From: Cricetomys ansorgei | Taxonomy: Eukaryota > Chordata > Mammalia > Rodentia > Nesomyidae | Length of the DNA stretch: 64,000 nucleotides | Assembly (NCBI GenBank): GCA_026225945.1 | Contig: JAMJFZ010002307.1 | Span: 8,789,501 to 8,853,500 of the forward strand | Direction: 5' to 3' | Part shown: positions 19,907 to 32,074 of the stretch, in pieces | Layout of the letters: the number at the start of each line of letters is the position of its first letter | Position numbering within the stretch: position 1 is the first letter of the stretch | Notes under the pieces: generated by a model | Databases searched by the model: none | What the model was told of the DNA's origin: nothing | The model's input: only the letters and a program-made list of their open reading frames with translations | Made by a program: the position numbers and the translations under genes

Positions 19907-22900
19907 TAATTTTTTTCCATCTTCATTGTCAGAAAGTTAGTAGATTTTAATAATAATGGTTTTATGTTGATCAACTGTTCTTCCCATCTTTCCACTCATG
20001 TATTTTATTTTTCTATTTAGCCCTTCATGTAGTAAAGAGTTAAGAAGGACTCGTTATTTGCTATGCTCTGAGGCAGACCTGGAGATACTGATATACAGAG
20101 TAGGACTCTGACAACAACTCATGCGTCCATGAAGACAGATGACAAAAAAAACCTTTACATTATATTACAGAAATCTTTTTCGAATGTATACATTTTGTGA
20201 AAAGAAATAAATATGAAGAGGTATGATTTAATATGGTAAGAATTTCTTTCTATCAACAATTAACATTGTAAACATTGTGTTTAAGACTGACTTCCTTATT
20301 TAATTCATATCAGTTTGATCCCCATTTAATAAATATTTATTGTGAGCAAAACATTCCATTTATACCTGTGTGGAATGAAAATTGAAATTAGACAAAATTT
20401 GCATTCTCGAAGTGTTTAGTCTAGCAAAGAATACAGACTATAATCATCTTAGAATAAAGCACACAAAATTTTACAGGAGTCCAGGAACTGAAAAGATTAG
20501 CAACATGATGAATGACCCTTAGCTAAGAAGTTTAATTTTTTTTTTAATAAGATACTAGTTGGTAGCACTCCTCAAGAAGCTTCTAGATGCTAATCTCCAT
20601 AAGAGATGCTTTTTGTGCCTTGTCACTAACCTTAGAAAACAGATTTTTTTTTTTTTAAACTTGGCCTGATCTTCATAGGTTCATGGGATCTAATCAAAAA
20701 TAGAAAAACATGTGTTTAAACTTTGATTGGAATCCTTCTACCCATTTCTTAGATTGGAATACCAGAGTAGGGTTTCAGGAGAAGACAATTAGACAGTGTA
20801 AATGCACTGAAAGTCAAGTACTTCAGAGAAATAAATACAGAGTAGACCCTGCTCAGCCCTAAACATAGTTCTCTGGCTACTGCATGGTCATCTAGAGCTG
20901 GCTCTCAGGCATACATGGGTGTAAACTTTCCAAGCACAATCCAGACTCAGAGAAGAGCAGTCAGAGGACTGTAAAGTGTCCTTCATATTGTATACATCCA
21001 AAGTCCAAAGAATTCAACTGAGATAAACACATTCAATTTTGCCTCTGAAATATAAAGAGATAACAAGTGTTTTTTATTGAAAGGATGAGAATAAATATTG
21101 GACACAGATTCTCACAGACATCTCCATTTTTTTAGCCACAGATAAGATTTCTTTTATTCTGTAGGTACAAACTTACAAAACTTGTAGAGGAAGTTGCTGG
21201 GTCACAACATTTATCTCTTAGTTGATTTACATCAAATCAAGTCTGCTGCTAGAGCCAGAGAACTGGGAGAATTAACAAATATTCGGGTAGGCCAATTTGA
21301 ATATTGACTACTTTTAAAAGTCTCATTTTTGTTGTGCAGTAGTATTTACGATGAGAGCAATTTGTTCTAATGGAGTGACTCTAAGAGACAAATCAAGCCT
21401 GCCAGGAAGACTTTGAGGTTTTGTTCTTTGCTTTCTTATAAACCAAAGGACTGCTTATCATGTCAGCTTTTCTTCTTAAACACATTAACCATGATGGCTG
21501 AAAATAAGATCTCAATTGCATTTCCTTTTCCCATTATTATCCATTGTCCTTTTCAATAAATGAATATGTATGTATGTATGCACGTATGACTACCACATAG
21601 GATCAGTGCACTAAAGTTAGGCCCAATTGTTTAATAGTTAAATGAGTTGTATGAAGGCATTGAAAATATCCCCTATTTCTCAGAAGCTTGGAGGAACATG
21701 AGGAGAGAGAGTGCATAATATGTTGGGGGAAGTAATTTCATCTTAAAGTGATACATATTTTCTTTCAAATGGCTACTCACAGAATGTTATTTACTATGTC
21801 TCAAATTCTATGGAAACTAATTTCTGTTAAACTATCAGTAAAATGTGGGCCTCCTCTCCATTTATTCTCATCTTATTGAGACATAGATCATTAGGCTATG
21901 TGTTAATTTTGCTTAAATTTGCTCATAAAATGTCAAAGGTATAAAATATAAGTAAAAAATAAAAACACTATTGTAAAATTATTCTGTTATTATGAGGATA
22001 AATTTAAGTTTCTTTTATTTTGTTTTGTTTTTTCAATAGCTGGGCTTTGCTCTCCTCAGAAATCCTACATGTTTCACACACAGAGATTCCCAAGTCAAAC
22101 ACTAGTTTGGTGGAAGATAAATTTGTTTGATCCATCATTGTAGCTCTGGTGACTGTACCTATTTTTAGGTGACATGCTGGCATGTCTGAGATGGCAATAG
22201 AATATTTGGAGTTTTTTTTTTAATTGAAGAGCTGAATTATAAACTATATAAGATGGGGCTGGATCTTAAACCCATTACCCTTTTAAACCATCCAACTAGT
22301 ACCCACCTACTATGCCCAAGGTCAGTGACAGCTGTGTGCATGTCAGAGAATCACTGCAGAGGGTGGGAGATGAATATGTTGAAGTAACTTTTGGAGTTAT
22401 TGGGGAATTTCTCCTGAGCATTCAAAGGCCATTTAAAACAGTGTGCAGAACCTGAGTCTTCCAGCTTCAAAGTGCTCAATTTCAAAACCCTCTAGAAGAA
22501 AACTACTAACACTTTTCTTAAGGTACTTGGTCACATTTAAAAAGAAAATGGAATAATCTGGGTCCTGGAATAATTGATACCACATATGTCTTCCACACCC
22601 AGAAAATGAAAGAGATGCCCAGTCCCTCATGTGTAGGGAACTGCACACAGGAGCCAAGGTGAACTACAGAGTACACCCACCCAAACAGATAGTGGGAAGG
22701 GCTTCCAGAGAAGCAAGAGTTGCCCACTTGAGAAATGAGTTATCTAAAAACTTTGTGTTTGCCTTGTAGTCCTAAGCTTTTATTCTGTACAGCATTCAAT
22801 TTGGGTGTGAGTATTCGGGGGGGGGGGCCGGGGGGGAAAGCGGGGATGGGGGGGCATCCCACTCCAGTTCTGCACCTTAATCCTTTGGGGATTAAAAAAA

Positions 22901-23150
22901 AATGAATGTAGCTATGAACTCTGCTCATCTTCAAACTAATGGATTCCCCCCTCCCTTCCCACAGCACCTCCCCTTCCTAGCACCCTTTGTCCACTTTTAT
23001 GAATTAAAACAAGCACACACACTTGCACACACAGGGAATCCTGCCATTAATTAAAGGACTTGTCAGCCCCAATCCCAGATTCTTACAGCGCAGGAAATGT
23101 GCCTCCTTTTAAGTGCAAAACCATAACATTACCATTTCCCCAAGTGCGCT
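19907..23150. other. Unassigned unique sequence upstream of LMO3
   Basis: No gene and no rodent SINE or L1 is recognised. The block at about 20,325-20,480 ('aataaatatttattgtgagc', 'gtgtttagtctagcaaag') may be a very old interspersed repeat. Short (GTAT)n at about 21,566 and a G-tract at 22,817-22,855 are the only other structures seen. Confidence 0.5.
22817..22855. repeat. G-tract cluster with G-quadruplex potential
   Basis: The + strand carries runs of 11, 7, 4 and 7 G separated by 2-6 bases (cc, aaagc, at). This satisfies the common four-tract quadruplex pattern. It lies about 380 bases upstream of the TATA-like box at 23,207. Long homopolymers are also prone to assembly error. Confidence 0.8.
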
Positions 23151-23198
23151 CTGTTTTAGGCTGCTTTCCTAATTAGAGGGATGATAACAGCCGCGCTG

Positions 23199-23213
23199 AT
23201 TGGCATTATAAAA
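23199..23213 (+). promoter_or_regulatory. TATA-like box with inverted CCAAT core
   Basis: 'attgg' (inverted CCAAT) at 23,199-23,203 stands just before 'tataaaa' at 23,207-23,213. The surrounding 200 bases are SINE-free and contain several TAAT/AATTA sites. A start would be expected about 25-30 bases downstream. It is 1.17 kb upstream of the donor at 24,381. The CCAAT-TATA spacing is shorter than usual, so this is only a candidate. Confidence 0.35.
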
Positions 23214-23879
23214 GCACTAGTTTGGCTTCATCTGTCCCAGGTGTGCTGTGTAATTTTTTTCTTCTCACCGGTTCAGAGCGGCACCTCTCTCCTTCATTGT
23301 TCCTTAAAGTTTTCATCTGAGGAATTAATACAGATAAAAAGACATTAGAAAGGAAGCGGCCATGCCACAGCTCATCACCCAAAGCTTTTATCAAAAGTAC
23401 AAACTATACAAGTTAGAGGATTTTTTTTTTTTTTACCCTTTTGTTTCTGAGGGTTAAGGGAGTGGGAGGGGATGGTGTATGGAGAAGTGAGGAGAGAGGC
23501 TGGGGGAGAAACACCGCTCTGTCAATGGTCTGAATGCACCATTAAAATTGGCGTCACTACAAAGGTTAGAGCAGATCTAACTGTCAATACAGCGAGGAGA
23601 GTGGAGTCCGGCAAGGGGGAGCTTTGGAGAGAGAGATACTTTGATATTTTGGAATGTTAGAAGGGTGAATGTGAAAAATTGGAGGTTGGGGATCTAATTA
23701 CCCAACCATAATTGGGGGCTAGGGAATAAGTTGCAGTCCTCTCAACTCACCGCAGATCAATTATGTTAAGAGAACATCTGTAAGTAGAACTTAATGAGGT
23801 CCATTAGAGCAGCATGTACAGCCTCCTTTAACAGTACTTGTCAGCTTCTTGGATGAGCTGAAGGAAGCTGCTAACTAGG

Positions 23880-24380
23880 GACCTGGCGAGGTGTTTAAAT
23901 ACTGGAGGAGCTGCTCTGGCCCGCTCAGGGTTTGTATGCAGTTCAGGAAGAAAGTAAGAAAGAGAAAGGCACGCCAGAAAGACCAAGGAAGGCGGAAGCA
24001 AGAGGCTCTTTCATTTGTGTGGCTGCATCTCCAGGCTTGATGGTGGGAGTGTGTGACCAGGGCGCATCTTCAACTTCGCCCCTCCCTTGACTGACACCTT
24101 TCACTGTACCAGGGCTTCTAGAGGAGGTGCTGTCTTCCTTCCCACAGCAACAGCCTGTCTGATACCCTTAAAAAAAAAAAAAAAAAAAGAAAGACTGCCA
24201 CCTCACAGAAGCATCTTTGGGACTCTACAGAAATCACTGCAGAACATCCCCACACAAAAGTTATCTGTGAGGTGTGCTTTGCAGAAAGAGGCGGCTGAAA
24301 ACTTGAAGACATATTTAGAAACAGACACACACCACACACACACACTCAGTTTTCTTGTGCAAGATCTCTTTTGAGAAAAG
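23880..24380 (+). other. LMO3: Candidate alternative non-coding first exon of LMO3
   Basis: The segment ends at a strong donor, 'gaaaag|gtaagtag', with GT at 24,381-24,382. Its start is unknown; 'tttaaatactgg' at about 23,894 could be a weak TATA-like element. Spliced to the acceptor at 33,363, the LMO3 frame read upstream meets TGA at 24,296-24,298 and has no ATG after it, so it would be pure 5' UTR. The LMO3 locus is known to use several 5' exons, but this particular one is inferred from the donor alone. Confidence 0.35.
24170..24191. repeat. Poly(A) run
   Basis: About 20 A inside the candidate first exon, with no SINE attached. Confidence 0.9.
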
Positions 24381-24504
24381 GTAAGTAGAATATGTCTGAT
24401 CACCCCCTTGCAAACCTCCCCACATTCTCTCATATCCCCCTAACCATCCCCCTCATAAAAGAATCATAATATAACAACCCCAGAAAAGATAGTCTACCTT
24501 TTTG

Positions 24505-24563
24505 CTTCTTCTCCTCCTCCTCTTCCTCCTCCTCCTCCTTCTTTTCCTTCTTCTTCTCTTCTT
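24505..24563. repeat. CTC/CTT polypyrimidine tract
   Basis: Almost pure pyrimidine on the + strand (CTC and TTC triplets), about 120 bases after the 24,381 donor. Confidence 0.9.
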
Positions 24564-25059
24564 AAGTGTTAGAGTATGTGAGATAGATTGAGTTAAATTC
24601 TCTCATCAAATATATGATAAGTTCCAGAAACAAGGGGCAGGCAAAAGATAATCGGACCAAGGAGATATGGCTCTCGATGGCAATCCTTTTGCAGAGATTC
24701 CCGAAGCATGTGTAATTAAAGTGGGTAGTTTACTCTCAGGAAATGAAGAAAGTGCTTGCCTGGCTGGATCCAACCTTTAGCTTGGCTGAGTAAACAAAAG
24801 CACAAATTCTTCCTTCACTTTTTTCCCTGGCAGGAGGGGGTGAGACTTTGGGGGCTGGGGGGAGCCAGGAAAAGAGGGCGTTTGCTGAGGGTTAATGGTG
24901 TTTTTCACAAAGTGTCAGCAGAAGATGATTAAATTCCACCTCTTGTTCACCAGATCATTCTGTGTGCACTTGTACATTTCATTGTCGTCGACCACTGATG
25001 ATCACATCTGTGCACATTAAGTGGCAAGCCTCTTCATCTGCACGGGGTTTTTCTGATGA

Positions 25060-25360
25060 TTTTTTTTTCTGTGAATAATTCATATGATTATGAAGAGAAA
25101 AACTGCTATTTTCTATCTCTCTCTTCTGTGGCACAGATTAAAAAAATCTTGCTGTAAATTGCGTGATTGGGGAGATAGCCTGCTTTCAAATAATTTAATT
25201 CATGACAAAACCTAATTACTGTCAGGTAATACCCTGTCAGCTTTAATGCATTTCATCAGTCATAATGAAAAGAAGAGCATTTTATGACCCATCTAATTAT
25301 CATTACATTTTAGGGGAAAATGAATGGCATGGAGCTGAATGTTAACTATTCCATTTTATT
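25060..25360. promoter_or_regulatory. TAAT-rich candidate enhancer block
   Basis: Within 25,188-25,320 I count about ten TAAT/ATTA homeodomain core motifs, including 'cctaattactg' and 'atctaattatcattac', around a 'tttaatgcat' POU-like site. The block carries no transposon and is 1 kb downstream of a candidate first exon. Such clustering is common in conserved developmental enhancers, but AT-richness alone also raises the count; conservation was not tested. Confidence 0.35.
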
Positions 25361-25396
25361 CTTTTACACATGTGGTTTAGCATATTATTCACTAAG

Positions 25397-25543
25397 TTCC
25401 TCTCCTCTCTCTCTCCCTCTCCCTCTTTCTCTTTCTCTCCTTCTCTCTCTCCAAGCATGAGGTATATCCTAAAATTAAGAGGAAAAAGAAGATTGGAGAG
25501 GCAGAAGAGGATGGGATACAATTAGAGATCTGGATATTTGTCC

Positions 25544-25587
<44 letters not shown>

Positions 25588-25590
25588 TTT
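25397..25590. repeat. Polypyrimidine tracts, CT-rich then (TTTC)n
   Basis: A CTCTCC-rich tract at 25,397-25,455 and a (TTTC)n array at about 25,541-25,592 flank about 85 bases of unique sequence. Confidence 0.93.
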
Positions 25591-25679
25591 TTTAAGATGT
25601 CAAAGTGGTTAATGCCTTTGCAGGTTGGTGTTGATATGGGGGATCTTACTGCCACAGTCCAAAAGAGTACTAATTACTG

Positions 25680-25900
25680 CGAATGATGTCACCGTAGGCA
25701 GAGGAATAATCCCATCATTTAATTAGTTGAATGATTTAAACAAAGATTTGCATAGATGCACTAATCAGTTGCCATGAATTACGGAGAAGCAGTTGCCAGC
25801 GAGGGGTAACAGATCATACAGTTGGAGGGGAAAAAAAATCTCATCCTCCTTGAACATAATTAATTTAATTGTCCTCATTAGCTGTACCATTTGTTTTGAT
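25680..25900. promoter_or_regulatory. Candidate enhancer with abutting SOX and POU sites
   Basis: 'aacaaag' (SOX core) at 25,739-25,745 directly abuts 'atttgcat' (perfect octamer for POU factors) at 25,746-25,753. 'atttaattag' at 25,718 and 'cataattaatttaatt' at 25,855 add homeodomain-type sites. No transposon is present. The SOX/POU order is the reverse of the well-known SOX-OCT composite. Confidence 0.4.
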
Positions 25901-27529
25901 TTTATTTCTCCCTTTCCCCACACATACTTCTCCCTCCCTCCCTCCCTCTTTTCTTCTCAGCACATTGGCTGTTAGAGAGAACAGGCATCACACACACATA
26001 CACACTGGAGTGTTTTCAGAGTTGCTGTAACTGGGAGGTGGGGTAGACCAGCAGGGAGCTGTGTGGATGGGTGAGCTATGTGTGCCTGAGTAGTCAGGCC
26101 AGGAAAAGCCAAACTTGAGAAGTCTGCTTGTAGACTGAACAGCTGAAAGGTTCTCACTAATCTGCCCGTCTGTGAATTTCGTTATTTTTCAGGTTAGTTC
26201 TAAGTTTTGTTGCCTTTGAAAGAGAGAAGAGAGCAAGCCACATACTATTTTATTATGAGTCTTCTGAAGGTTGGGGTTAAAAAATAAATTAGCCTTGTTG
26301 TGCCAGGACTCTGGATATAGGGCAGCATAAATTTAGCATAAATATTCAGGGGGGCTAATTTGATTTTTTTAAAAATCTAGAACTAGATTAAAATTGATGG
26401 TACAGAGGGGAAAAGAAGTTTTGTTTTTGTTTTTGTTTTTGTAGTTCAACAATTGGAGCTTAAACTATCTCAGCAAGTGTCATTCAAATTTGCACTATTT
26501 TTAAGCTTGACCTTTTGAAAAGGCTTTGTGAGATCTGCTAAGGGGGCTTTGCAAGGGCTGCCAAAGTAGGGAATGACTGAAGTTTGAAAACTTAGGAAAA
26601 GAAGATGTTTTAGAGCTACCGATAACCTTTAGAGAAGCAAACTGAGGAGAAGAGGTTAGAGAAAATGGGACCTCTTTCAAGGAAACAGATTTGGAGAGAA
26701 AATAAAAGCATCTGTCGAGGCCTTAAAATAAGTCTATGAAAGCAGGGTGTAAGAGGGAGAGGGGCAATCCATTGGAACAAGTTCGTCCTGAAAGCTTGGA
26801 GGTTAACACTGAAGTAGGCTTTAAAGGCAAGTATTCACGTATCTGCAGTTCTTACTGTGTTTCAGTAGCCACCATGGGTTCAGCACCCTATGTGGGGTAC
26901 AAGTTCACATTCTGGCTCTTGGGCCATTAGAGAGACGAAGGGACATGCGTGGCACTGACTGGACTGGATTTGTGTGACCAGACTTTTGGAGTAGGGACTT
27001 CACAGAGTTTCTGTATGGAAGTGATGGCTGGGATACTGGCAGATCTCCCCCTCCCCCCAGACATTTACTAAAAGGGAGAACTGTGCATTTTCCCAGTGTT
27101 CCCTGGTAGCGCTTCGATTCCTTGGCTTTTATTTTAACTTCCTTCATTGGCACCGTCAGTAACAGATTTAGAGGGCAATTTGCTTTCAGTGTGCCCACCC
27201 TATTCCAAAATGCCCCCGTTTGTTTTTAGGAAGCCCTACCCTTCTCCACCGGAGCTCTTTTGCGGTTTCTTCCTGTGGTTGAGTCCAGGAGGTAGGGTCC
27301 TTCCAGAGTCCAGTTCTGCGGAGGAGGTCACATTCTCTGTGTGATGGGGATGGGCAGGAGGGGAATCGTCCCCAGCCTTGGCAGTAGCATATGCATTGGG
27401 TTGTGCTGACTGCACTCGCAGGCTTGTCAATTTTCACCCTGGGAAATTAGCAACAAAGCCTGGATCTGTTTCGTGGCTGCTTTTGCACTTTCCGAGGGCG
27501 GCTGTACTTGACTGAGCTGCAGAACAGAC

Positions 27530-27530
<1 letters not shown>
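25901..27530. other. Unassigned unique sequence between candidate first exons
   Basis: No SINE, L1 or coding exon recognised. It includes a short (TTTTTG)n at about 26,420-26,440 and a CTCC run at 25,930-25,950. Open frames at 26,905-27,437 overlap on both strands without recognisable domains. Confidence 0.45.

Positions 27531-27589
<59 letters not shown>
27531..27589. repeat. (GA)n microsatellite upstream of the CpG-enriched patch
   Basis: About 29 GA units lie directly upstream of purine-rich 'gagggaggg' sequence and the CpG-enriched region. The Leu/Ser open frame on the minus strand is the repeat itself. Confidence 0.95.
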
Positions 27590-27593
<4 letters not shown>

Positions 27594-27689
27594 CACTAGC
27601 AAGCGTGAGCAAGGGAGCCAGCTAGAGGGAGGGAGAGAAGGAAGGGAGAGAAGAGGGAGGGGTGGGGGCGAGAGGTAAATACTCTTAAA

Positions 27690-28560
27690 TCGAAGGGAGC
27701 TGCCTCCACTGTGGTCTTGACAGGAGCTGCCTGGGCTCCACCGCGCTGTAATAACTGGGTGACCTTTTCTTGGGCTGTATTATGTCTGGCTGGGAAGGGA
27801 TTGCATTTTGCAGCTGAGAGCCAGGGCTTCCTTCAGCTCGGGCTCCTCGCAGGCTGCTGGGGTAAGTTCTCTGGAGCCAGGACCAAGAGAGACATCCCCC
27901 GGACTGCAGTTGCCTAAAAGAAGGACACCTGTGGCTCGCATGCGGTCCACACTGGTACTTGACGGATCCTGAAGAACCTCATTATTTTAAACTTAAAAAA
28001 AAAAATTAGAGATTTCTTCCCCCCCCCCTTTTTTTTTCAAACAATGTTTCTTTTTGACCTTTCCCAAGGAGAAGCGCTACCAAGCAGCCTCTGTGCTCAC
28101 TGAACACCCTCCCCTGTATCGCTTAATTGAGAAGGTAAGTGAGAGACTGTGTACACACGCGTCGGCTTATTTGTGCTGTGTGTGTGCGGGTGCGCGCGTG
28201 CGTGTGCGGATGTTGGGTGCTTTTTTTTTTTTTTCAGTCTCCTTCCCCATCCTCTCCCAGTGAAGCATAAAGTAAAGCTGTCCCCGAAGCATCCCCACCA
28301 CCACCACTGCAACTTTCACCGGGGCTGCTGGTCTGCAGAGTAGGGCTTCTGTTTGTTTTTGTTTAAATCGTGGGAGACGGCATTATTTTTAGGATGAGAT
28401 GGTGAAATTGCTGCGGGGCGGAAGATGTGGATGCCGGAGGAAGAGAGGGAGCGCGCGGCTGCAGCGCGACATCTCAAGTAGGAGTCCAGTGCATAATAGA
28501 CAAAGTTCATTGCGAGCTGCAGCATTCGCACACCCTGACTCCGGAGGAGGAGAGGGGTTG
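27690..28560 (+). promoter_or_regulatory. LMO3: CpG-enriched patch, candidate LMO3 promoter
   Basis: CpG dinucleotides, rare elsewhere in the window, cluster here: for example 'tgcgggtgcgcgcgtgcgtg' at about 28,186, 'gcgcgcggctgcagcgcgac' at 28,451 and 'ggcggaag' at 28,417. It surrounds the donor at 28,135 and is free of SINEs. This suits a first exon with its promoter. No clear TATA box is seen close to the exon. Transcription start and island statistics were not computed. Confidence 0.5.
27700..28134 (+). other. LMO3: Candidate non-coding first exon of LMO3 (5' UTR), donor at 28,135
   Basis: The segment ends 'aattgagaag|gtaagtgag', a near-ideal donor with GT at 28,135-28,136; the 5' limit is not determinable. 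Joined to the exon-2 acceptor, the LMO3 frame reads back through Gln-Ile-Gly-Glu into TGA at 28,128-28,130. So translation cannot begin in this exon in frame and the ATG at 33,372 must be the start. The other open frame here would join exon 2 out of frame and stop after about 28 further codons. Both a genuine 5' UTR exon and a cryptic donor remain possible. Confidence 0.5.
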
Positions 28561-31500
28561 GGACAGTTTGCAAAGGTTGAGGGTTGGGGGGGATGTTGCT
28601 TCGAGTCTATGGGAAGTGCTGTCTGTCCTGGGTATTTTCTCAGACCTCCCCAGGCTGGCTTGATGAAATTCAAGCCCACCCCCACCCCAAGAAAGAGTTG
28701 CAATTACAACCCTGTTCTTGTCCACACCAGTGTTTCTCCCAAGGCAGTCTTAATAACAAAATACAGCTTCTCCGTGTTGCTAAAGTGACTATGTTGGGGC
28801 TTGGAGAGGGGGACAAGCGGCCCTTGGAGGCAGGTTCCTTGGACCCAGTGCCTGCATCCTAACAGGTCCAGAGATTCAGCACATTTTAACAGGGGCTACT
28901 CAGATTGCTGTTATGAAACACAACTCAGATTTATGATCTTTTTCATACTGAACACGATATGTTATGCTAACACTGCGTGTGACGGTTTAATCAAATCCAT
29001 TTGTTACCGGGAAGCTAAAAAGGGCCATTGGGATTTTAGGATTACGGTAGAGTTAGGGAAGCATGTGGCTTTGTCATTCTCCATCATTTTACACGCTCCC
29101 TCAGCCCTTCCCCCACTGCCTTCCTCCCTTGCCACCAGACCCCAGCTCCCAAAGTGGCTTCACAATAGTGGATCCTCGGCCCTGTAAGCTGCTCACCAGA
29201 TCCATGCTTGGGCCCCCGAATCCAAGTGATTCCCTTCTTCTACTTTCTACCTCTGGGCTTGGTGCTCCATGCGAAACTGCAGCAACTCAGGCACGCCTAA
29301 GTCAACTCATGCAGAAACAGGAGAAAAGTTTTGGTAAGGTTACAGTCTGTCACAGATGCACTTTCTCGGGGCGCTGGGCACTCAGGGCTAGCTCCAAAGC
29401 CTGCCTGTTCTTCTACTGCTGAAGATAGGAAATATTATTGTTGCTACTGCTTTTAAAGACTGCTGCTTTCAACCAATTAATCTCTCTAGATGCCACAAAT
29501 AACGGGTACATTCTTTGCAGAACCAACCCTGTGTGGCTGCAAAGACACAGCCACAAAAGGTTGGATCATCAACTCCGCAAGGGGATTCTTTGTTAGAGTG
29601 TATGTATGTTTCTTATTTTTTTTTTTTATTTTGCATGTGAGCTGCATCAAAATTGAACCCAGTCTTGCAAATCTCTTGTTGGCCTTTGCCAAGCACTAGC
29701 ACTTTGCTGCCATGGTAACTGTAATTAAACTGATAAGAGTGGGGAAATGTCAGTATCTCCGAGCCTTGCAGCTGCATTGGAGAAAAAGGGAATCAAATTG
29801 GTTCCCAGCTCCATTGCTCAAAAAGGGAGGGTGGTGGAAGGACACGGAGGGGGGCTGGGAGTTGAAGGGGCAGAACAGAGTTAAGCAGCTCCAGTGCCTG
29901 AGATTTGGGGACATCTATTTGCATTGTTTTCCCTTAGGGGGTGCAGCCTGTAGGGGTGCTCTGGGCCAGTGAACAGAGAGAAACAAGCTTTTAGGCCCAA
30001 TCCAGTTTCCTAATCGGGGTTGGGGGTGGGGTGAGTGAGCGGGAGTGGGATGAAGATGGGCAGGAGGAGAGAAAATCTTTTGTTTGGTACTCTTGGCAAT
30101 GGCAAGGCTGTGTTGGCCAAATTCTTTTAATCTATGTCATTGCTCCCAGCTGCGAAACCTGCAGTCCCAGTTTCAGTATGCTCTCTCCCAACAGTCCTTC
30201 CTGATGGAGCCCCCTTCTCCTTCTCCCAAATTGCCCTCTGTAAATCTTCTGAAAGGGAAAGAACGTTTTCCATTCATTCAGTGTGATCAGTCCAAATAAT
30301 ACATACGTGTAAAAAAAAAATACTGTGCCTAAGCGCTGCACATCTTTCATTATTGTGATTATTTTTTAAGCCCCTGTGTGTTGTGGAGTTGTGGTTACTT
30401 TGTTGTGTTAACTACTGAAGCTAAGACTGTGCGGATGAATGGCACAGAACAAGGGAACATAATGGATGCAATCAACCGTCAGGCCTTCTCACAATGCAAT
30501 CCAGGCAATTAAAAGCTCACCAGAGTTTAAATGAAACGGTTCTACTTATTTCTGCACAGCACACTGCACAGGCTATTATTTATGTCTTTTTTTTAATTAT
30601 GATTTCCCTTAAACTGTCAAATAACTCAGAATGGCAGGGTCTCAGAGGCAATAAGAATTTCCCTCAGAACAATTTACATGCCAATCTAAAACTAGTTATG
30701 AGTGCTGATGGGCTATGAGCAACTTGTGAAGTGTCTCTTAGCCACGACCACATAACTCTCCCCAGATGTACTCTCTTGGATCAAGAGCAGAGACTGCTCA
30801 GTGCTTTCTGCTTTTTAGGTGCCTGGCAACATGGTGACTACCAAGTGGCTGCTTTTCTGTAATTTTTTTTAAATGCATAGAATGAAACAGTTTTCATTTG
30901 CAAGAGAAAAGTAGTGATGTTCTCTAAAAGAAGATATGAGGATGGATAGAAAATATCAAACTCCTTTTATGCACAAGGCCAAACAGAATGTAAGAGTTTC
31001 AGTTATTAATTGGCCTCTGAGTGCTAAATTAAAATGTCAACACAACAAAAACATTTTGTGAAGACAAGCAGGATAGTATTCCTTGTGCCAAATGTTAGTA
31101 TCTGTTGTCTTGGTTATAATGGATTTTAAATGTACATAGCTAACACTCCATTCTTAATGTCACGAATGTGGAAAGTAATGGAATTTAGCTTACTACCAAG
31201 GAGAATTAATTTTTTCATCTTTTAGCTTTGTGATGTTAAAAAATAACAGACTTCAAATTATATAATTAGGATGGTTTCTCTTAACACATCTCTGGATGCT
31301 TTTGGTCATGAAATCCAGATTGTTCTTAGTAAATCAAAACCCCCCTTTGCCCCCTAGGTATATGACGAAGAGGCACCTGGACCTGTTGTGCACCATAATT
31401 AATGGGATTCATGCCTTGTGGGACCTTGCTAGGAAAAGGATAACTAGTTCTGATCAAAGAAACTTCATTTGTTAGAAGTTCTAGAGAGTGAGATTTAGCA

Positions 31501-32074
31501 AAGCTATCAAGGGTTATGATTAATCTACACTAGGCCCTTAGCTGCTTCAAAGAGAAGGAGCAGAAAACAGGCTACAGGGCTACCACCCACTTTTCTGCAC
31601 AATTCTGGCTGCTGGTCCACAGCTCAGAACCCCACAGCCATGTGTGTCAGACACACAGCCCAGATACCCTGCTTTCTTCCTTGCATTTCCCCTCCACTGC
31701 TCTACCAGACAAGCTGTTTTCTAATGAAAGCTCAAGAACAATCTAACACGATATGTTTGTTCACGTGTCATTGATAGCTAAAAACTTATTTAGCTGTGGG
31801 TTTACTTTCATGCCTCTTACCAATGCGATTTTTTTAAAGGCAGAAGAGGTATAGAGAGTTAAACTCTGTATCATAAGGTATCAGAAAGAATGAGAGAATT
31901 TACCTATCTTGAAGAGGAATGAAATCAGAAATGCTTTACTTTTCCCTTCTGAAACTCTCCTAGATACATATTTGATATTTTATATCTTTGTGCATCCAAG
32001 TTTAGAACTTTATGCCTAGGATAGGAAATGAAGTATTAAGGGGTGGGTGATCTGTGTGTTGCAGGAAGACCACC

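Noticed and set aside
28054..28134. Coding role for the frame through the candidate first exon
   Set aside because: It has no ATG start in the exon and would enter exon 2 in the wrong frame, ending after about 28 codons.
28399..28862. Overlapping open frames of 78-129 codons downstream of the 28,135 donor
   Set aside because: At least six frames on both strands overlap in GC-richer DNA, none with a recognisable domain; long frames are expected there by chance.
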